Both the position numbers and the translations under genes were made by a program. Below the pieces are notes generated by a model. The model made no database searches. It saw nothing but the letters and a program-made list of their open reading frames with translations, and had not been told where the DNA came from. Positions 50,762 to 63,132 of a DNA stretch of 64,000 nt are shown piece by piece (within the stretch, counting starts at the first letter, position 1; the number at the start of each line of letters is the position of its first letter). Source of the DNA: Sphingopyxis sp. CCNWLW2 (lineage in GTDB: Bacteria > Pseudomonadota > Alphaproteobacteria > Sphingomonadales > Sphingomonadaceae); assembly GCF_037095755.1 (NCBI RefSeq), contig NZ_JBAWKJ010000002.1, positions 124,001 to 188,000 on the forward strand. The letters run 5' to 3'.

Positions 50762-51327
50762 CCCTGCAGGCGCAGCGCGAGATCGCTCTGGAACCGCACG
50801 TCGTCGCCATCGGCGAGCCATTTGGCCTCGGCGGCGATCGCGCCGAGCAGGTCGATCAGCGGTTCCATCTCGCTCTTGTGGTAATTGCCGAGAACATGGC
50901 CGGTGACGCGGTCCTTGTGTCCCGGATGGCCTATGCCGATGCGCACGCGGCGGAAATCCTCGCCGATATGCTGGATCATCGAGCGGATGCCGTTATGGCC
51001 CGCCGCGCCGCCACCCTGTTTCACTTTCACCTTCATCGGCGCGAGATCGAGCTCGTCGTAGAAAGCGGTGACGTCCTGCGGGGTCAATTTATAGAAATCG
51101 AGCGCGGCGCGCACGCTGCGGCCGCTTTCGTTCATAAAGGTGCCGGGTTTGAGCAGCAGAATGCGCTGCGATCCGATGCGGCCTTCCTGGACCCAGCCCT
51201 GGAATTTCTTCGCGGGTGCCGGAAAGTCATAAAAATCGGCGATGACATCGGCGGCCATGAAGCCGACATTATGGCGGTGCATCGCATATTGGGGCCCGGG
51301 ATTTCCGAGGCCGACCCAGAGCTGCAT
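50758..51327 (-). CDS. pth: Peptidyl-tRNA hydrolase
   Basis: 189 residues: GLGNPGPQYAMHRHNVGF (6-23) with the catalytic histidine, FMNESGRSV, AFYDELDLAP with the active-site Asp, and GGGAAGHNGIRSM. It releases tRNA from dropped-off peptidyl-tRNA. It lies 69 bases downstream of rplY on the same strand, the common rplY-pth arrangement. Confidence 0.97.
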   Translation of the reverse strand: MQLWVGLGNPGPQYAMHRHNVGFMAADVIADFYDFPAPAKKFQGWVQEGRIGSQRILLLKPGTFMNESGRSVRAALDFYKLTPQDVTAFYDELDLAPMKVKVKQGGGAAGHNGIRSMIQHIGEDFRRVRIGIGHPGHKDRVTGHVLGNYHKSEMEPLIDLLGAIAAEAKWLADGDDVRFQSDLALRLQG

Positions 51328-51396
51328 GAGACTGCCTTTCTCAGGGTCTGTCGTCGGCGGCCCCCTCCGCCGGGGAAGGGGGCCGGCCGAACGGGA

Positions 51397-52035
51397 TTAG
51401 GCTTCTTCGCCGCCTTCGGCAGCGGCTTCGCCTTCGTCCTTCGTCGTGTCGCCGTCGCTCGACTTGAGCGCCGACGGGGCAACGATGGTGGCGATGGTGA
51501 AGTCGCGATCGGTGATCGCGCTTTCGACGCCCTTGGGCAGCGTCACATTGCTGATGTGGATCGAATCGCCCACGTCAAAGCCGGTGACATCGATCGAAAT
51601 CTCGTCGGGGATCTTGTCCGCGTCGCAGACGAGTTCCAGTTCGTGACGAACGATGTTGAGCACGCCGCCGCGCTTCAGGCCCGGCGAGGCTTCTTCGTTC
51701 GCGAACACGACCGGCACCGCGACCTGGACCGTGGCGCCCTTGGCAATCCGCAGGAAATCGACGTGGATCGGGCGATCCTTGACCGGATGGAAAGCGACGT
51801 CCTTCGGCAGGGTGCGGATGGTCTTGCCACCCACTTCGACCATCACGACCGAGTTCATGAAGTGACCCGTCATCAGCTGCTTCATCAGCAACTTTTCTTC
51901 GACGTGGATCATCAGGGGTTCTTCTTTGCCGCCATAGACAACGGCGGGGACGCGGCCATTACGACGCAGGTCACGCGAGGCTCCCTTGCCTCCGCGTTCG
52001 CGCGTCTCGGCCGTCAGCGTCAGCTGATCGCTCAT
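51397..52035 (-). CDS. rplY: 50S ribosomal protein L25, long CTC form
   Basis: A 212-residue protein with an N-terminal 5S-rRNA-binding L25 domain ([26 protein letters not shown]) and a C-terminal TL5/CTC beta domain ([24 protein letters not shown] segment), ending in an acidic Glu/Ala tail. The start at ATG 52035 is fixed by the upstream GGAG; a longer frame to 52305 is not supported. The CTC form is usual for alphaproteobacteria. Confidence 0.96.
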   Translation of the reverse strand: MSDQLTLTAETRERGGKGASRDLRRNGRVPAVVYGGKEEPLMIHVEEKLLMKQLMTGHFMNSVVMVEVGGKTIRTLPKDVAFHPVKDRPIHVDFLRIAKGATVQVAVPVVFANEEASPGLKRGGVLNIVRHELELVCDADKIPDEISIDVTGFDVGDSIHISNVTLPKGVESAITDRDFTIATIVAPSALKSSDGDTTKDEGEAAAEGGEEA

Positions 52036-52222
52036 ATCATTTCTCCGAGAAACAGTTACACAGTTCCGCCACGCCTCCAGGGATGACCATGGACGGAAGC
52101 GGCGGCGCTTAGCGGGGACGTGCGGATTTTGCAAGTCGGAACTCCGCAGAGCGGGCCGGCGTGACATTGATCTGTCCGGCCGATGCTTTAATCGCTGACG
52201 CGGCGAATGACAGGCGAAAAGG

Positions 52223-52819
52223 ATGGAACCGGTCTTGCAGGCATTGGCAGACGAATTCTTTGAGAAGGTCGCAGAATATACCAACTTGGATGAGGGCGCG
52301 CGCAAGGCATGGCGCGCGCTGTTGGTGCAACGAGATTATCAGAAGGGCGACCTGCTTGTTACTCAGGGGCAGCCCACGCGAAGCATTTTTTTCGTCCTGC
52401 GCGGCCTTTTGCTGCAATATCATATCAGCAAGGACGGCGAACCGATCGTCAAACGCTTCTTTCTCGAGCATGGTTTTGCCGCATCGACGAGCGCCCTGCT
52501 GACCGATCGCGAGAGCGATTTTTCAATCAGGGCGCTCGAGCCGGCGATTGTGTGGGAATATGATTTCGCTAGATTCAAAGAGCTTGTGCGCGACCATCCC
52601 GCTATCGCAGCCTTCTATATCGGTTATATGGAATGCCATTGGATCGTCGAGAAAGAGCCCCTCGAAATCTCGTTCCGAAAAGACGACGCCCGGCGGAAAT
52701 ATGCTCGCTTCCTGGAAAGCTACCCCGGCCTGGAAAAGCGGCTCCGGCAACATGAAATCGCGGCATTCCTGGGCATCACTCCGACCCAGCTAAGTCGCAT
52801 TCGCGCCGCTTCCAGATAA
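52223..52819 (+). CDS. Crp/Fnr-family transcriptional regulator
   Basis: 198 residues: a cyclic-nucleotide-type beta-roll ([27 protein letters not shown], residues 39-65), a dimer helix, and a C-terminal HTH ([22 protein letters not shown], about 173-194). FNR cluster cysteines are absent and the canonical cAMP-contact Arg-Ser pair is not obvious, so the ligand is unknown. The Shine-Dalgarno before ATG 52223 (AAAAGG) is weak and very close. It is divergent from rplY across 187 bases; the target genes are unknown. Confidence 0.88.
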   Translation: MEPVLQALADEFFEKVAEYTNLDEGARKAWRALLVQRDYQKGDLLVTQGQPTRSIFFVLRGLLLQYHISKDGEPIVKRFFLEHGFAASTSALLTDRESDFSIRALEPAIVWEYDFARFKELVRDHPAIAAFYIGYMECHWIVEKEPLEISFRKDDARRKYARFLESYPGLEKRLRQHEIAAFLGITPTQLSRIRAASR

Positions 52820-52925
52820 TTTCACACCCTCGACAAATGTAAATGCCCCGTCGTGGCAAGCGGGATAGTGGCTTCTGTGCGGGCGGCTTGACCTTCCGCG
52901 CAAATCCGAACCGCAGGAGGTTGCC

Positions 52926-53288
52926 ATGAGCGAACGGAATGATGTCGACGTATTTTTCGAGGCGCTGGACCATCCATTAAAAGCGGAAATGGAAATGACG
53001 CGCGAGATCATCATGGCGGCAAGCCCGCTGTTGACCGAAACCGTCAAATGGGGTGGCCCGAGCTTTGAGTTCCGCGAAACGCTGGTGACGTTCAATCCCC
53101 GGGTAAAGGATTATGTGGCCCTGATTTTCCATGACGGCGCGCCGTTCATGGAACGTTTCCCCTTTCTGGAGGCGGGGCCAAAGGGCAGGGCTTATGCCAA
53201 ATTCCGCTCGATGGCGGATGTCGAACGGCATCGTTCCGACCTTGGCGCGATAGTACACGCCTTCGTTGACACCATGGTCGGTGCCTGA
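52926..53288 (+). CDS. DUF1801 domain protein
   Basis: 120 residues of the YdhG/DUF1801 fold: LTETVKWGGPSFEFRETLVTF, VALIFHDGAPFMERFPFLE, and GRAYAKFRSMADVERHRSDL. The role is unknown; the fold resembles small intracellular domains sometimes linked to iron or aromatic metabolism. ATG 52926 follows CAGGAGGTTGCC, one of the best ribosome binding sites of the window. Confidence 0.88.
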   Translation: MSERNDVDVFFEALDHPLKAEMEMTREIIMAASPLLTETVKWGGPSFEFRETLVTFNPRVKDYVALIFHDGAPFMERFPFLEAGPKGRAYAKFRSMADVERHRSDLGAIVHAFVDTMVGA

Positions 53289-53432
53289 GCGGGCGCGATC
53301 AAGCGCCGGCAGTCTGAAAAATGGGTGGGGAGGACTGAATGGCTGCCGGCGAACGACCGGTTTCGGGTACGAGGGTTGGAAGATCGTGTCCGCTTCCCAC
53401 CCGGAAACGGATACGCAATCCGCGCCATCAAC

Positions 53433-54332
53433 TCATTGCACCCGACTGACCTTCAACCCCTCGGCCTCCAGCATCGCGGGCACGCCGTCGGAGCCGACCA
53501 GATGCCCCGCGCCAACCGCCATCAGCACCGTGCCGGGCCGTTCCATCCGCTTCCGCGCCCACGTGCTCCAGCGCCGGTTGCGGTCGGTGATGATCGCCTT
53601 GCGCGCCGCGGGAACGGCATCGACATCCTCGTTGACCACTTTTTCGAGCGCCGCCACGTCGCCGCGGCCCCACGCGGCGGTCAGCGCGGCGACATCCTTC
53701 ACCGCCTCGCCCGATTCTTCGGCGGCGCGGGTCAATAGCGCGCGCTGCGTCGCGGCATCGAGCGTTTCGAACAGCATCAGCTGTTCCTTCGCGGTTTCGA
53801 GGCCGCCGATCGGTTTGTCCGCCGCTTTGAACTTGTCCGTCAGGCCCGTTTCGACGCCGTCGGACGGCGACAGCGCGGCATTTTGCGCAACGCGCTGCCC
53901 CATCAAGACCACCACCGCCCAATCGTCGAACCCTTCGCCGCTGAAGCTGCGGCCGCTCGCCTCAAGCGTGCGATAGCCGATCAGCGCCTTGCCTGAGAGG
54001 CGGGCTTCGATTGCGAGCGGGGTGTCTCGCGGCGCGAGCCTTTGGAAAACATCCCCCGCGACAGCGAGCTCGGCGGGGGGCAATTCCAGTATCAGCTCGT
54101 CGGCGGATCGGATCGCGTTCGCTACCTCGCCATCGTCCCAATCGGTGCCGCGCGGCAGCGCATGCATCGTGCCGAGCAAGTAGATGCGCGTGTCGTCATC
54201 GGCGACCAGCCACATTGCAGGCCGGGCTTGTGACGCGGGCTCGGTGGTGCCGCAGCCCATGAGCAGGCACGGCAAAAGGGCCGCCGCAAGGCGGCGACCC
54301 CGATGACGCGAAGGGCGGGCGGCTCCCGTCAA
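53433..54332 (-). CDS. TraB/GumN-family lipoprotein
   Basis: 299 residues. The short signal LAAALLPCLLMGCG ends in a lipobox LMGC, so a lipoprotein. The TraB/GumN domain has IYLLGTMHALPRGTDW (G-x-x-H), DELILELPPAEL, KEQLMLFETLDAATQ and a final GTVLMAVGAGHLVG with the second conserved histidine. These motifs resemble the haem-binding/metalloprotease-like Tiki fold; enzymatic function in bacteria is unproven. I chose TTG 54332, which overlaps the upstream paralogue's stop as TTGA; the frame is open much further upstream inside that paralogue. Confidence 0.82.
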   Translation of the reverse strand: MTGAARPSRHRGRRLAAALLPCLLMGCGTTEPASQARPAMWLVADDDTRIYLLGTMHALPRGTDWDDGEVANAIRSADELILELPPAELAVAGDVFQRLAPRDTPLAIEARLSGKALIGYRTLEASGRSFSGEGFDDWAVVVLMGQRVAQNAALSPSDGVETGLTDKFKAADKPIGGLETAKEQLMLFETLDAATQRALLTRAAEESGEAVKDVAALTAAWGRGDVAALEKVVNEDVDAVPAARKAIITDRNRRWSTWARKRMERPGTVLMAVGAGHLVGSDGVPAMLEAEGLKVSRVQ

Positions 54333-55258
54333 TATTGGACCCGTTTGGCGACAAGGCCGTGGGCCTTCAGATAATCCTGGACGCTCTTCGCGCCCGCGAG
54401 ATGGCCCGCGCCGACCGCGACGAACACGGTGCCCGGCCGATCCATCCGTGCTTTCAGCTGATCGGCCCAGCGGGCGTTGCGATCCCACAGCAGCACCTTG
54501 GCGAGTTCGGGCGTCGCGGCCAGGCTTTCGTTCATCGTCACGGCCAGCGCGTCGGGATCGCCCTTCGCCCACTGCCCGACCATCGTGTCGAGTTGCGGCC
54601 CCAGCTTGTCGAGATCCTTGACCACCGAATTCAGGAAGGCGATCTGCTGGGTTTCGGGCAGCGTATCGAAAAAACCCAGCTGTTCTGTCGGTGTTTCAAG
54701 ACCCGCGACAGGTTTGCCGGTTTTTTTGGCCGAGGCCGTTAACAGCTTTTCGACACCCTGTTCGGGGTCATAGCCGAGTTTGGTGAGCGGCAGCACCGAC
54801 AGGGTCATCGCGGGAAACCAGGGTTCGAACATATCGAACTGCGCGGGCGCTATGCCAAGGCTCGCGAGCGCTGCTTGATACGCCTCGAGCTGCTGGGCAT
54901 CGAGGCGCGACGAGAGCGTCTTGCCGCTCTGGTCGATTGCCAGCGGCATCATCACCTTCAACATTTCGGCCTGGTCTTCGGGCATAACCATTTCGAGCAT
55001 CAACTCGTCCGATTTGTCGAACGCCGTCTTCACCGCCTCGTCGAACCAGCCGAGGCCGGGCTTCAGCACATGGACGGTGCCGAAGAGGTAGATCGTCGTG
55101 TCCTTGTCCTTGACGACCCACAGCGCGGGATCGGCATCGGTCGTTGCGGGCGCCGCCGCGGCGGCCGGTTCGGCGGCATGCGCGGCTGGGAGAAACGCGG
55201 ACGGCGAGAAAGCGACGATCGCGCAAGTGACGGCAAGCTTCTTGAACCAGGTTTTCAT
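54329..55258 (-). CDS. TraB/GumN-family secreted protein
   Basis: 309 residues with a signal peptide (about 1-29, LPAAHAA). The TraB/GumN domain has IYLFGTVHVLKPGLGW, DELMLEMVMPEDQ, PTEQLGFFDTLPETQQ and GTVFVAVGAGHLAG. It is a paralogue of the following gene, with both motifs in matching places, and overlaps it by 4 bases. One is a lipoprotein and the other soluble or periplasmic, so they may act at different sites. Family function is unsettled (metalloprotease-like fold of Tiki). Confidence 0.88.
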   Translation of the reverse strand: MKTWFKKLAVTCAIVAFSPSAFLPAAHAAEPAAAAAPATTDADPALWVVKDKDTTIYLFGTVHVLKPGLGWFDEAVKTAFDKSDELMLEMVMPEDQAEMLKVMMPLAIDQSGKTLSSRLDAQQLEAYQAALASLGIAPAQFDMFEPWFPAMTLSVLPLTKLGYDPEQGVEKLLTASAKKTGKPVAGLETPTEQLGFFDTLPETQQIAFLNSVVKDLDKLGPQLDTMVGQWAKGDPDALAVTMNESLAATPELAKVLLWDRNARWADQLKARMDRPGTVFVAVGAGHLAGAKSVQDYLKAHGLVAKRVQY

Positions 55259-55323
55259 TGGGAAATCACTTTCGTTACGGGCGCTTATGGCCGGATCGAA
55301 TAGGGAAGGGGAGGGAAAAATGT

Positions 55324-55758
55324 TCAGCGGTATTTAAGCCACAACCAGACGACGACATTGACCGCGAGCGCCCCGACAAACAACAACATGACATCCGGGG
55401 CTGGCGCGAGGCTGGCGCGGTGCAATACCCACCAGGTCGGGGCCGACAGGGTGAACGTGTACCAGGCGGCAAGGCCGGCCCACAGATAGGCATGTTCTTC
55501 ATGGTCATCGACCGAACGGTGGTAGATGACGAGGCACACCGCCAGCCCGACCGTCCAAAGGATCGCTGCACCAGTCGCAAATCCTGGGGTTAACGGGGTA
55601 TCGCCGAGCAATACGAGTCCCGCCGTTCCGTTGTTCGGTTCGCCAAGCTGCATGACGGCGCCGATCACTGCGCCGACCAGCAATGCGAGGATGATGCCGG
55701 TCGTATAGCGCTTGCGGCGCGGCGACATCGGGCGTTTCATGTTTCGGGTCTCAGTCAT
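55324..55758 (-). CDS. Small inner-membrane protein linked to XRE regulator
   Basis: 144 residues with about four helices (GIILALLVGAVIGAVMQLG, GAAILWTVGLAVCLVIYH, LWAGLAAWYTFTLSAPTWWVL, MLLFVGALAVNVVVWLWL). It begins inside the end of the XRE gene (8-base overlap). Similar small HTH-plus-membrane gene pairs are common, but the role is unknown. The start ATG 55758 is preceded by AAGGAAACGACG. Confidence 0.75.
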   Translation of the reverse strand: MTETRNMKRPMSPRRKRYTTGIILALLVGAVIGAVMQLGEPNNGTAGLVLLGDTPLTPGFATGAAILWTVGLAVCLVIYHRSVDDHEEHAYLWAGLAAWYTFTLSAPTWWVLHRASLAPAPDVMLLFVGALAVNVVVWLWLKYR

Positions 55759-55963
55759 CGTCGTTTCCTTCGTGGCCGTCGTCGAAAATCTCTTCGATCG
55801 GCATTTCGAACAGCCGCGCGAGCTTGAAGGCGAGCGGCAGCGACGGGTCATATTTCCCCGTTTCGATCGCATTCACCGCCTGCCGCGAGACGTCGAGCCG
55901 GTCGGCGAGTTCCGCCTGGCTCCAGTTCCGCATCGCGCGCAGCACTTTCAATTTATTGTTCAT
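55751..55963 (-). CDS. XRE-type HTH regulator (small)
   Basis: 70 residues, almost only a Cro/CI HTH: MNNKLKVLRAMRNWSQAELADRLDVSRQAVNAIETGKYDP, then a PIEEIFDDGHE tail. It resembles the short regulators that accompany DUF2178-like or other small membrane proteins, as here. It overlaps the membrane-protein gene by 8 bases. ATG 55963 gives the family-typical start; an upstream frame to 56104 has no support. Confidence 0.9.
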   Translation of the reverse strand: MNNKLKVLRAMRNWSQAELADRLDVSRQAVNAIETGKYDPSLPLAFKLARLFEMPIEEIFDDGHEGNDDD

Positions 55964-56106
55964 CGGCGCCTCGCCAGCATTTCCATCCGAAGGATCATGG
56001 CCTTCCCATAGCGCATCAAAATGTCGGGGAAGGGAAATTTTGTCCGGTCCTTCGGGATGGCCGGGATTGGGGGCGACAGGGTCGGATCGTCCTTGGTCAA
56101 GCAAGA

Positions 56107-56141
56107 GACTGGAGCGCCGCCCTTTGGAGGGCGCTCCAGTC
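56107..56141 (-). terminator. Hairpin terminator downstream of urcA
   Basis: GACTGGAGCG (56107-56116) pairs with CGCTCCAGTC (56132-56141), with additional inner CCCT/AGGG pairing. It lies about 60 bases after the urcA stop on the minus strand. Confidence 0.7.
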
Positions 56142-56199
56142 CAAGTCGCCAGCCGTCACCGGGGAGGCACGGCGCGAGCGAAGCCGTCATTTCCGTCGC

Positions 56200-56526
56200 T
56201 TATCGCGCGGCGCTGATCATCAGCAGGGCGAGCTGGGTGCCACCCTGCGACTGCGCGATCGCGCGCTCGGCCAGCGGCTCAGCCTGCGCAAGCGCGGCCG
56301 ACACGCACGCCGCACGGCGGCTGTTTTCGGCGGTGCCGCGAAGACCGGTGTAGCAGACGCTGCGCGCGGCGCTCTTCAGGCGGGTGTCCAGCTGGACGCG
56401 ATCGGCCGCGCGGCTCAGGTTGAGGTCGTCGATGCGGACGGCGGCGGTCTTGTCTTCGGCCTGCGCAGCGGCGGGGACAGCGGCCGCGGTGAGCGAAAGG
56501 GCGAGGATCAGCGTGCGGGTCATCAT
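56200..56526 (-). CDS. UrcA family protein
   Basis: 108 residues: signal peptide (about 1-22, PAAAQAE), then the UrcA core VRIDDLNLSRAADRVQLDTRLKSAARSVC with a disulfide-capable pair C58/C74 (YTGLRG ... RRAACVSAAL). It is exported and sphingomonad-typical; its role is unknown. Two tandem ATGs start it; AAGGAG lies 8 bases before the first. A near-consensus promoter sits upstream. Confidence 0.9.
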   Translation of the reverse strand: MMTRTLILALSLTAAAVPAAAQAEDKTAAVRIDDLNLSRAADRVQLDTRLKSAARSVCYTGLRGTAENSRRAACVSAALAQAEPLAERAIAQSQGGTQLALLMISAAR

Positions 56527-56593
56527 GTCTATATCTCCTTGGATCGACTGGTTCTGGTCAACTCAACCTGTCTTCATGTCAGGTATGCATGAC

Positions 56594-56622
56594 TATATGT
56601 CGCGATTCGCTGACTATGTCAA
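56594..56622 (-). promoter_or_regulatory. Sigma-70-like promoter of urcA
   Basis: On the minus strand TTGACA (56622-56617) is followed after 17 bases by CATATA (56599-56594). The -35 is consensus, the -10 weaker. It lies 67-97 bases before the urcA start. Confidence 0.6.
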
Positions 56623-56761
56623 CAACACCTTACAAAAAGTTTTGGAGACCTGACTAAGACGCGCCTTTTCGTCGACGAGCGCGCGGCGGGGAGCCTTGAC
56701 CATGCGCCGCCGCTGGGCCAATGCGGCGGCGATTTTTTGCACCTGCGAAGGAATTGCGGCC

Positions 56762-57685
56762 GTGGCCGACGGGGCGGACAAGACACCACTCAGCTTTCAG
56801 GACATGATCCTGACGCTGCACGCCTATTGGGCGGCGCGCGGTTGCGCGATTTTACAGCCCTATGACATGCGCGTCGGGGCAGGGACCTTTCACCCGTCGA
56901 CGACGCTGCGCAGCCTCGGCCCCGAGCCGTGGAACGTCGCTTATGTCCAGCCGAGCCGCCGTCCGACCGACGGCCGCTATGGCGAGAACCCCAACCGGCT
57001 CCAGCATTATTACCAGTATCAGGTCATCCTGAAGCCGTCGCCCGCCGACCTGCAGGAACAATATCTGGGCTCGCTTGCCGCGATCGGCATCGACCCGCTG
57101 CTCCACGACATCCGCTTCGTCGAGGACGACTGGGAATCGCCGACGCTCGGCGCGTGGGGGCTGGGCTGGGAAGTCTGGTGCGACGGGATGGAAGTCACCC
57201 AGTTCACTTATTTCCAGCAGATGGGCGGCTTCGACTGCAAGCCTGTCGCGGGCGAGCTCACCTACGGGCTCGAACGCCTCGCCATGTATATCCAGAATGT
57301 CGACAATGTGTACGACCTGCGCTTTTCCGACGCGGTCGGCGACGTTGCCGCGGTCAGCTATGGCGATGTCTTCCTCGAGAATGAAAAGCAGTTCTCGAAA
57401 TGGAATTTCGAGGTCGCCGACACCGACACCTTGTTCGCGGGCTTCAAGGCCGCCGAGGCCGAATGCAATCGCGCTATCGAAGCTGGCGTTCCGCTCGCCG
57501 CCTATGATCAGGCGATCGAGGCGAGCCACCTGTTCAACCTGCTCCAGGCGCGCGGCGTGATCAGCGTGCAGGAACGCGCCAATTATATGGCGCGCGTCCG
57601 CGACCTCGCGAAGGGCAGCTGCAAGGCGTGGATCGACAGCCAGTCTGAACGCTGGACCCAAAAATATCCGGGGTGGACGCTGTGA
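56762..57685 (+). CDS. glyQ: Glycyl-tRNA synthetase, alpha subunit
   Basis: 307 residues from GTG 56762 ([16 protein letters not shown]...). The class II catalytic subunit is shown by [48 protein letters not shown] and [21 protein letters not shown]. It charges tRNA-Gly as an alpha2beta2 complex with GlyS. ATG 56702 and TTG 56696 are upstream alternatives, but the extra residues are not typical. The stop overlaps glyS as GTGA. Confidence 0.96.
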   Translation: MADGADKTPLSFQDMILTLHAYWAARGCAILQPYDMRVGAGTFHPSTTLRSLGPEPWNVAYVQPSRRPTDGRYGENPNRLQHYYQYQVILKPSPADLQEQYLGSLAAIGIDPLLHDIRFVEDDWESPTLGAWGLGWEVWCDGMEVTQFTYFQQMGGFDCKPVAGELTYGLERLAMYIQNVDNVYDLRFSDAVGDVAAVSYGDVFLENEKQFSKWNFEVADTDTLFAGFKAAEAECNRAIEAGVPLAAYDQAIEASHLFNLLQARGVISVQERANYMARVRDLAKGSCKAWIDSQSERWTQKYPGWTL

Positions 57686-59880
57686 CCGACTTTCTTCTTG
57701 AACTGCGCAGCGAGGAAATCCCGGCGCGAATGCAGGCCGGCGCGCGCGCCGAACTCGAAAAGCTGTTCCGCGCGCAACTGAGCGCCGCGGGCCTCGAAAC
57801 GAGCGACCTCACCATCTGGTCGACCCCGCGCCGCCTCGCGCTGATCGCCAAGGGCCTTCCCGAAGCGACCGCCGCGGTCAGCGAAGAACTCAAGGGCCCG
57901 CGCAGCAGCGCGCCGCCGCAGGCGCTCGAAGGCTTCCTGCGCAAGACCGGCCTGACACAGGACCAACTCGAAGACCGCGACGGCGTGTATTTCGCTGTCA
58001 TCGACAAGCCGGGCCGCGCGACCGCCGAGGTGCTTGCCGAGGCGATCCCCGCGATCGTCCGCGCCTTCGCCTGGCCCAAGTCGATGCGCTGGGGCAAGGA
58101 AAGCGCGAGCAGCGAAAGCCTGCGCTGGGTGCGCCCGCTCTCGGGCATCGTCGCAATCTTCGGCGAAGACCTCGTTCCGTGTGAAGTTAGTGAGATTTCC
58201 GCCGGTTTCGCGACGCGCGGTCACCGCTTCCATTGCCCGGGCGAGATCACGATCGGCTCGGCATCCGACTATGCCGAGAAGCTGCGCGCCTGCCACGTCA
58301 TCGTCGACCATGAGGAACGCCAGTCGATCATCCGCGACGGCGCCGCCAAGGCCGCGGCCGACGCCGGGCTGACGCTCGTCGAGGACGAGGGGCTGGTGAT
58401 CGAGAATGCCGGCCTCACCGAATGGCCGGTGCCTTTGCTCGGCCGCTTCGACGAAGCGTTTCTGGAAGTGCCGCCCGAGGTCATCCAGCTGACGGCGCGC
58501 GTGAACCAGAAATATTTTGTCGTGAACGGCGCCGACGGCAAGCTCGCCAACGGCTTCGTCTGCACCGCGAATATCGACGCGGTAGACGGCGGCGCCGAGA
58601 TCGTCGCGGGCAACCGCAAGGTCCTCGCCGCGCGCCTGTCCGACGCGCGCTTCTTCTGGGAACAGGACCAGAAGAAGACGCTCGCGCAGCATGCCGAGAA
58701 GCTGGCGAACATCACCTTCCACGAAAAGCTCGGCACCGTCGCCGACAAGGTCGAGCGCGTCGCGAAGCTCGCCGAATGGCTGGCGAGCGAAGGCATCGTC
58801 CCGAACTGCGACCCCGCGCTCGCGCGGCAGGCGGCCGAACTGGCGAAGGCCGACCTCGTCACCGAAATGGTCGGCGAGTTCCCCGAACTGCAGGGTCTGA
58901 TGGGCGGCTATTACGCCCGCGCTGAGGGTCTGCCCGATGCGGTCGCCGACGCGATCCGCGACCATTACAAGCCGGTCGGGCAGGGCGATGACGTGCCGAC
59001 CGCGCCGGTGGCTGTGGCTGTGGCGTTGGCGGATAAGCTGGATACGTTGGTTGGGTTTTTTGCCTACGGTTTAAAGCCAACCGGATCGAAAGATCCGTTT
59101 GCCCTTCGACGAGCTGCAATTGGGGTAATCCAACTGCTTATGGCTGAAAGTATGCGGCTACAGCTAGGCGAACCGTTATTTCAGCATGCGATCTATTTGC
59201 TGAAGAGATCCGAACCTTCGCTCGGCAAAGTCGCTGTTGGTTTGTTTCCTCAGCTGAAGTCCAGCTTTGGGGAGGCCGCTGCAGACGCGGCGCTTGCGAC
59301 AGCCTTACGAACTTCCATGCCGACCGCAACTGAGGAGGGCCGCAAGATTCTGATGAACGCAGGGGAAGGGACTACCGAACTCCTCGACTTCTTCGCCGAC
59401 CGCCTCAAGGTCCAGCAACGCGAAGCCGGCGTCCGTCACGACCTGATCGACGCCGTGTTCGCGCTGGGCGGTGAGGATGATCTCGTTCGCCTGCTTGCGC
59501 GCGTGAAGGCGTTGCAAGCTTTCATGGCGACCGAGGATGGCACCAACCTGCTCGCGGGCTACAAGCGCGCGGCAAACATCCTGAAACAGGCGGGTGAGGT
59601 GAATGGCACGCCCGCCGCGACGGCGCCGACCGATGCCGACGCTACCTTGCTGGCCGCGCTCGACGCCGCCGAACCCGCGGCCTCCGCCGCCGTCTCCCAC
59701 GAACGCTTCACCGACGCGATGGCCGCGCTCGCCAGCCTCCGCGCGCCGATCGACGCCTTCTTCGATGGTGTGATGGTCAACGATCCCGACGAAGCGGTCC
59801 GCGCCTATCGCCTCGGCCTGCTGTCGCGCTTCACCGGCGCCGTGCACGGCGTCGCCGATTTCTCGAAGATCGAGGGATAG
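57682..59880 (+). CDS. glyS: Glycyl-tRNA synthetase, beta subunit
   Basis: 732 residues starting GTG 57682 with [17 protein letters not shown]; it contains KSMRWG, RFVRPL-like ([11 protein letters not shown]), the [21 protein letters not shown] segment, the HD-like region [31 protein letters not shown] and [15 protein letters not shown], and a C-terminal tRNA-binding domain. It completes the alpha2beta2 synthetase. A roughly 350-base stretch (59020-59370) has much lower G+C and different codon choice from the rest, although the frame and motifs stay intact. Confidence 0.97.
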   Translation: MTDFLLELRSEEIPARMQAGARAELEKLFRAQLSAAGLETSDLTIWSTPRRLALIAKGLPEATAAVSEELKGPRSSAPPQALEGFLRKTGLTQDQLEDRDGVYFAVIDKPGRATAEVLAEAIPAIVRAFAWPKSMRWGKESASSESLRWVRPLSGIVAIFGEDLVPCEVSEISAGFATRGHRFHCPGEITIGSASDYAEKLRACHVIVDHEERQSIIRDGAAKAAADAGLTLVEDEGLVIENAGLTEWPVPLLGRFDEAFLEVPPEVIQLTARVNQKYFVVNGADGKLANGFVCTANIDAVDGGAEIVAGNRKVLAARLSDARFFWEQDQKKTLAQHAEKLANITFHEKLGTVADKVERVAKLAEWLASEGIVPNCDPALARQAAELAKADLVTEMVGEFPELQGLMGGYYARAEGLPDAVADAIRDHYKPVGQGDDVPTAPVAVAVALADKLDTLVGFFAYGLKPTGSKDPFALRRAAIGVIQLLMAESMRLQLGEPLFQHAIYLLKRSEPSLGKVAVGLFPQLKSSFGEAAADAALATALRTSMPTATEEGRKILMNAGEGTTELLDFFADRLKVQQREAGVRHDLIDAVFALGGEDDLVRLLARVKALQAFMATEDGTNLLAGYKRAANILKQAGEVNGTPAATAPTDADATLLAALDAAEPAASAAVSHERFTDAMAALASLRAPIDAFFDGVMVNDPDEAVRAYRLGLLSRFTGAVHGVADFSKIEG
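59020..59370 (+). other. Low-G+C codon-atypical patch inside glyS
   Basis: By hand count 59041-59220 is 87/180 G+C (48%), against 37/60 (62%) in a sample at 58681-58740. Codons such as CTA, CTT, GGT, TTA and TTT cluster here. The edges are near the GTGGCTGTGGCTGTGGCG repeat (59009-59026) and near 59370. Confidence 0.7.
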
Positions 59881-59907
59881 GCGCGGCTGCGCGCGGGAAG
59901 GGGTGCC

Positions 59908-60369
59908 ATGAACGAAACGCATCTCGTCTGGATTTTTGCGGTCGGCTTTCCGCTGTTCTTTGTCGCGATGTGGCTGCTCGTCACGCGCGTCCTGTCGTTC
60001 GTGGGCTGGTCGAAATATCTGCCTGCCTTCGCGTGGGATCGCCCGATCCCCGCCGACGCGCGGCGCTTTTCGTGGGCGACGATGGTCATCGGCCGCTTTC
60101 CGGGCGGCGTCAGCTACAAGAATGCGATGAACGTCTGGCTCGACCAGCGCGGCATCTATCTTCGCCCGCCGCTCTTCTTTCGTCTGTTCCACCCACCGCT
60201 GCACATCGGCTGGGACCAGATCGCGGCGATCGAGCCGCGCAAGACGCTGTGGATCAAAGCCTGGTCGCTCGCGTTTCGCCGCGACGTACCGATTTTGACC
60301 TTCGGCGGCGGCGCGGGGCAAGCAATTTTCGACCATTGGCAGGCCCGTCATGGAGGCAGGCCAGCCTGA
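59908..60369 (+). CDS. Small membrane protein, PH-like domain suspected
   Basis: 153 residues: one N-terminal membrane helix (LVWIFAVGFPLFFVAMWLLVTRVLSF, residues 6-31), then a soluble beta-rich part with GVSYKNAMNVWLDQRGIYLRP and HIGWDQIAAIEPRK that resembles bacterial PH-like domains. I do not recognise a function. It sits 27 bases after glyS and 83 bases before ppdK on the same strand. Confidence 0.75.
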   Translation: MNETHLVWIFAVGFPLFFVAMWLLVTRVLSFVGWSKYLPAFAWDRPIPADARRFSWATMVIGRFPGGVSYKNAMNVWLDQRGIYLRPPLFFRLFHPPLHIGWDQIAAIEPRKTLWIKAWSLAFRRDVPILTFGGGAGQAIFDHWQARHGGRPA

Positions 60370-60452
60370 CACCGCTAAAGCAAAACTGAGTCGACCCGGT
60401 TGCGGTTCGACCCTATTCCCCGCCCACCTCCTCCCAGGGGCAGCAGGAGCAT

Positions 60453-63119
<2,667 letters not shown>

Positions 63120-63132
63120 CGGGGGAACGCGC

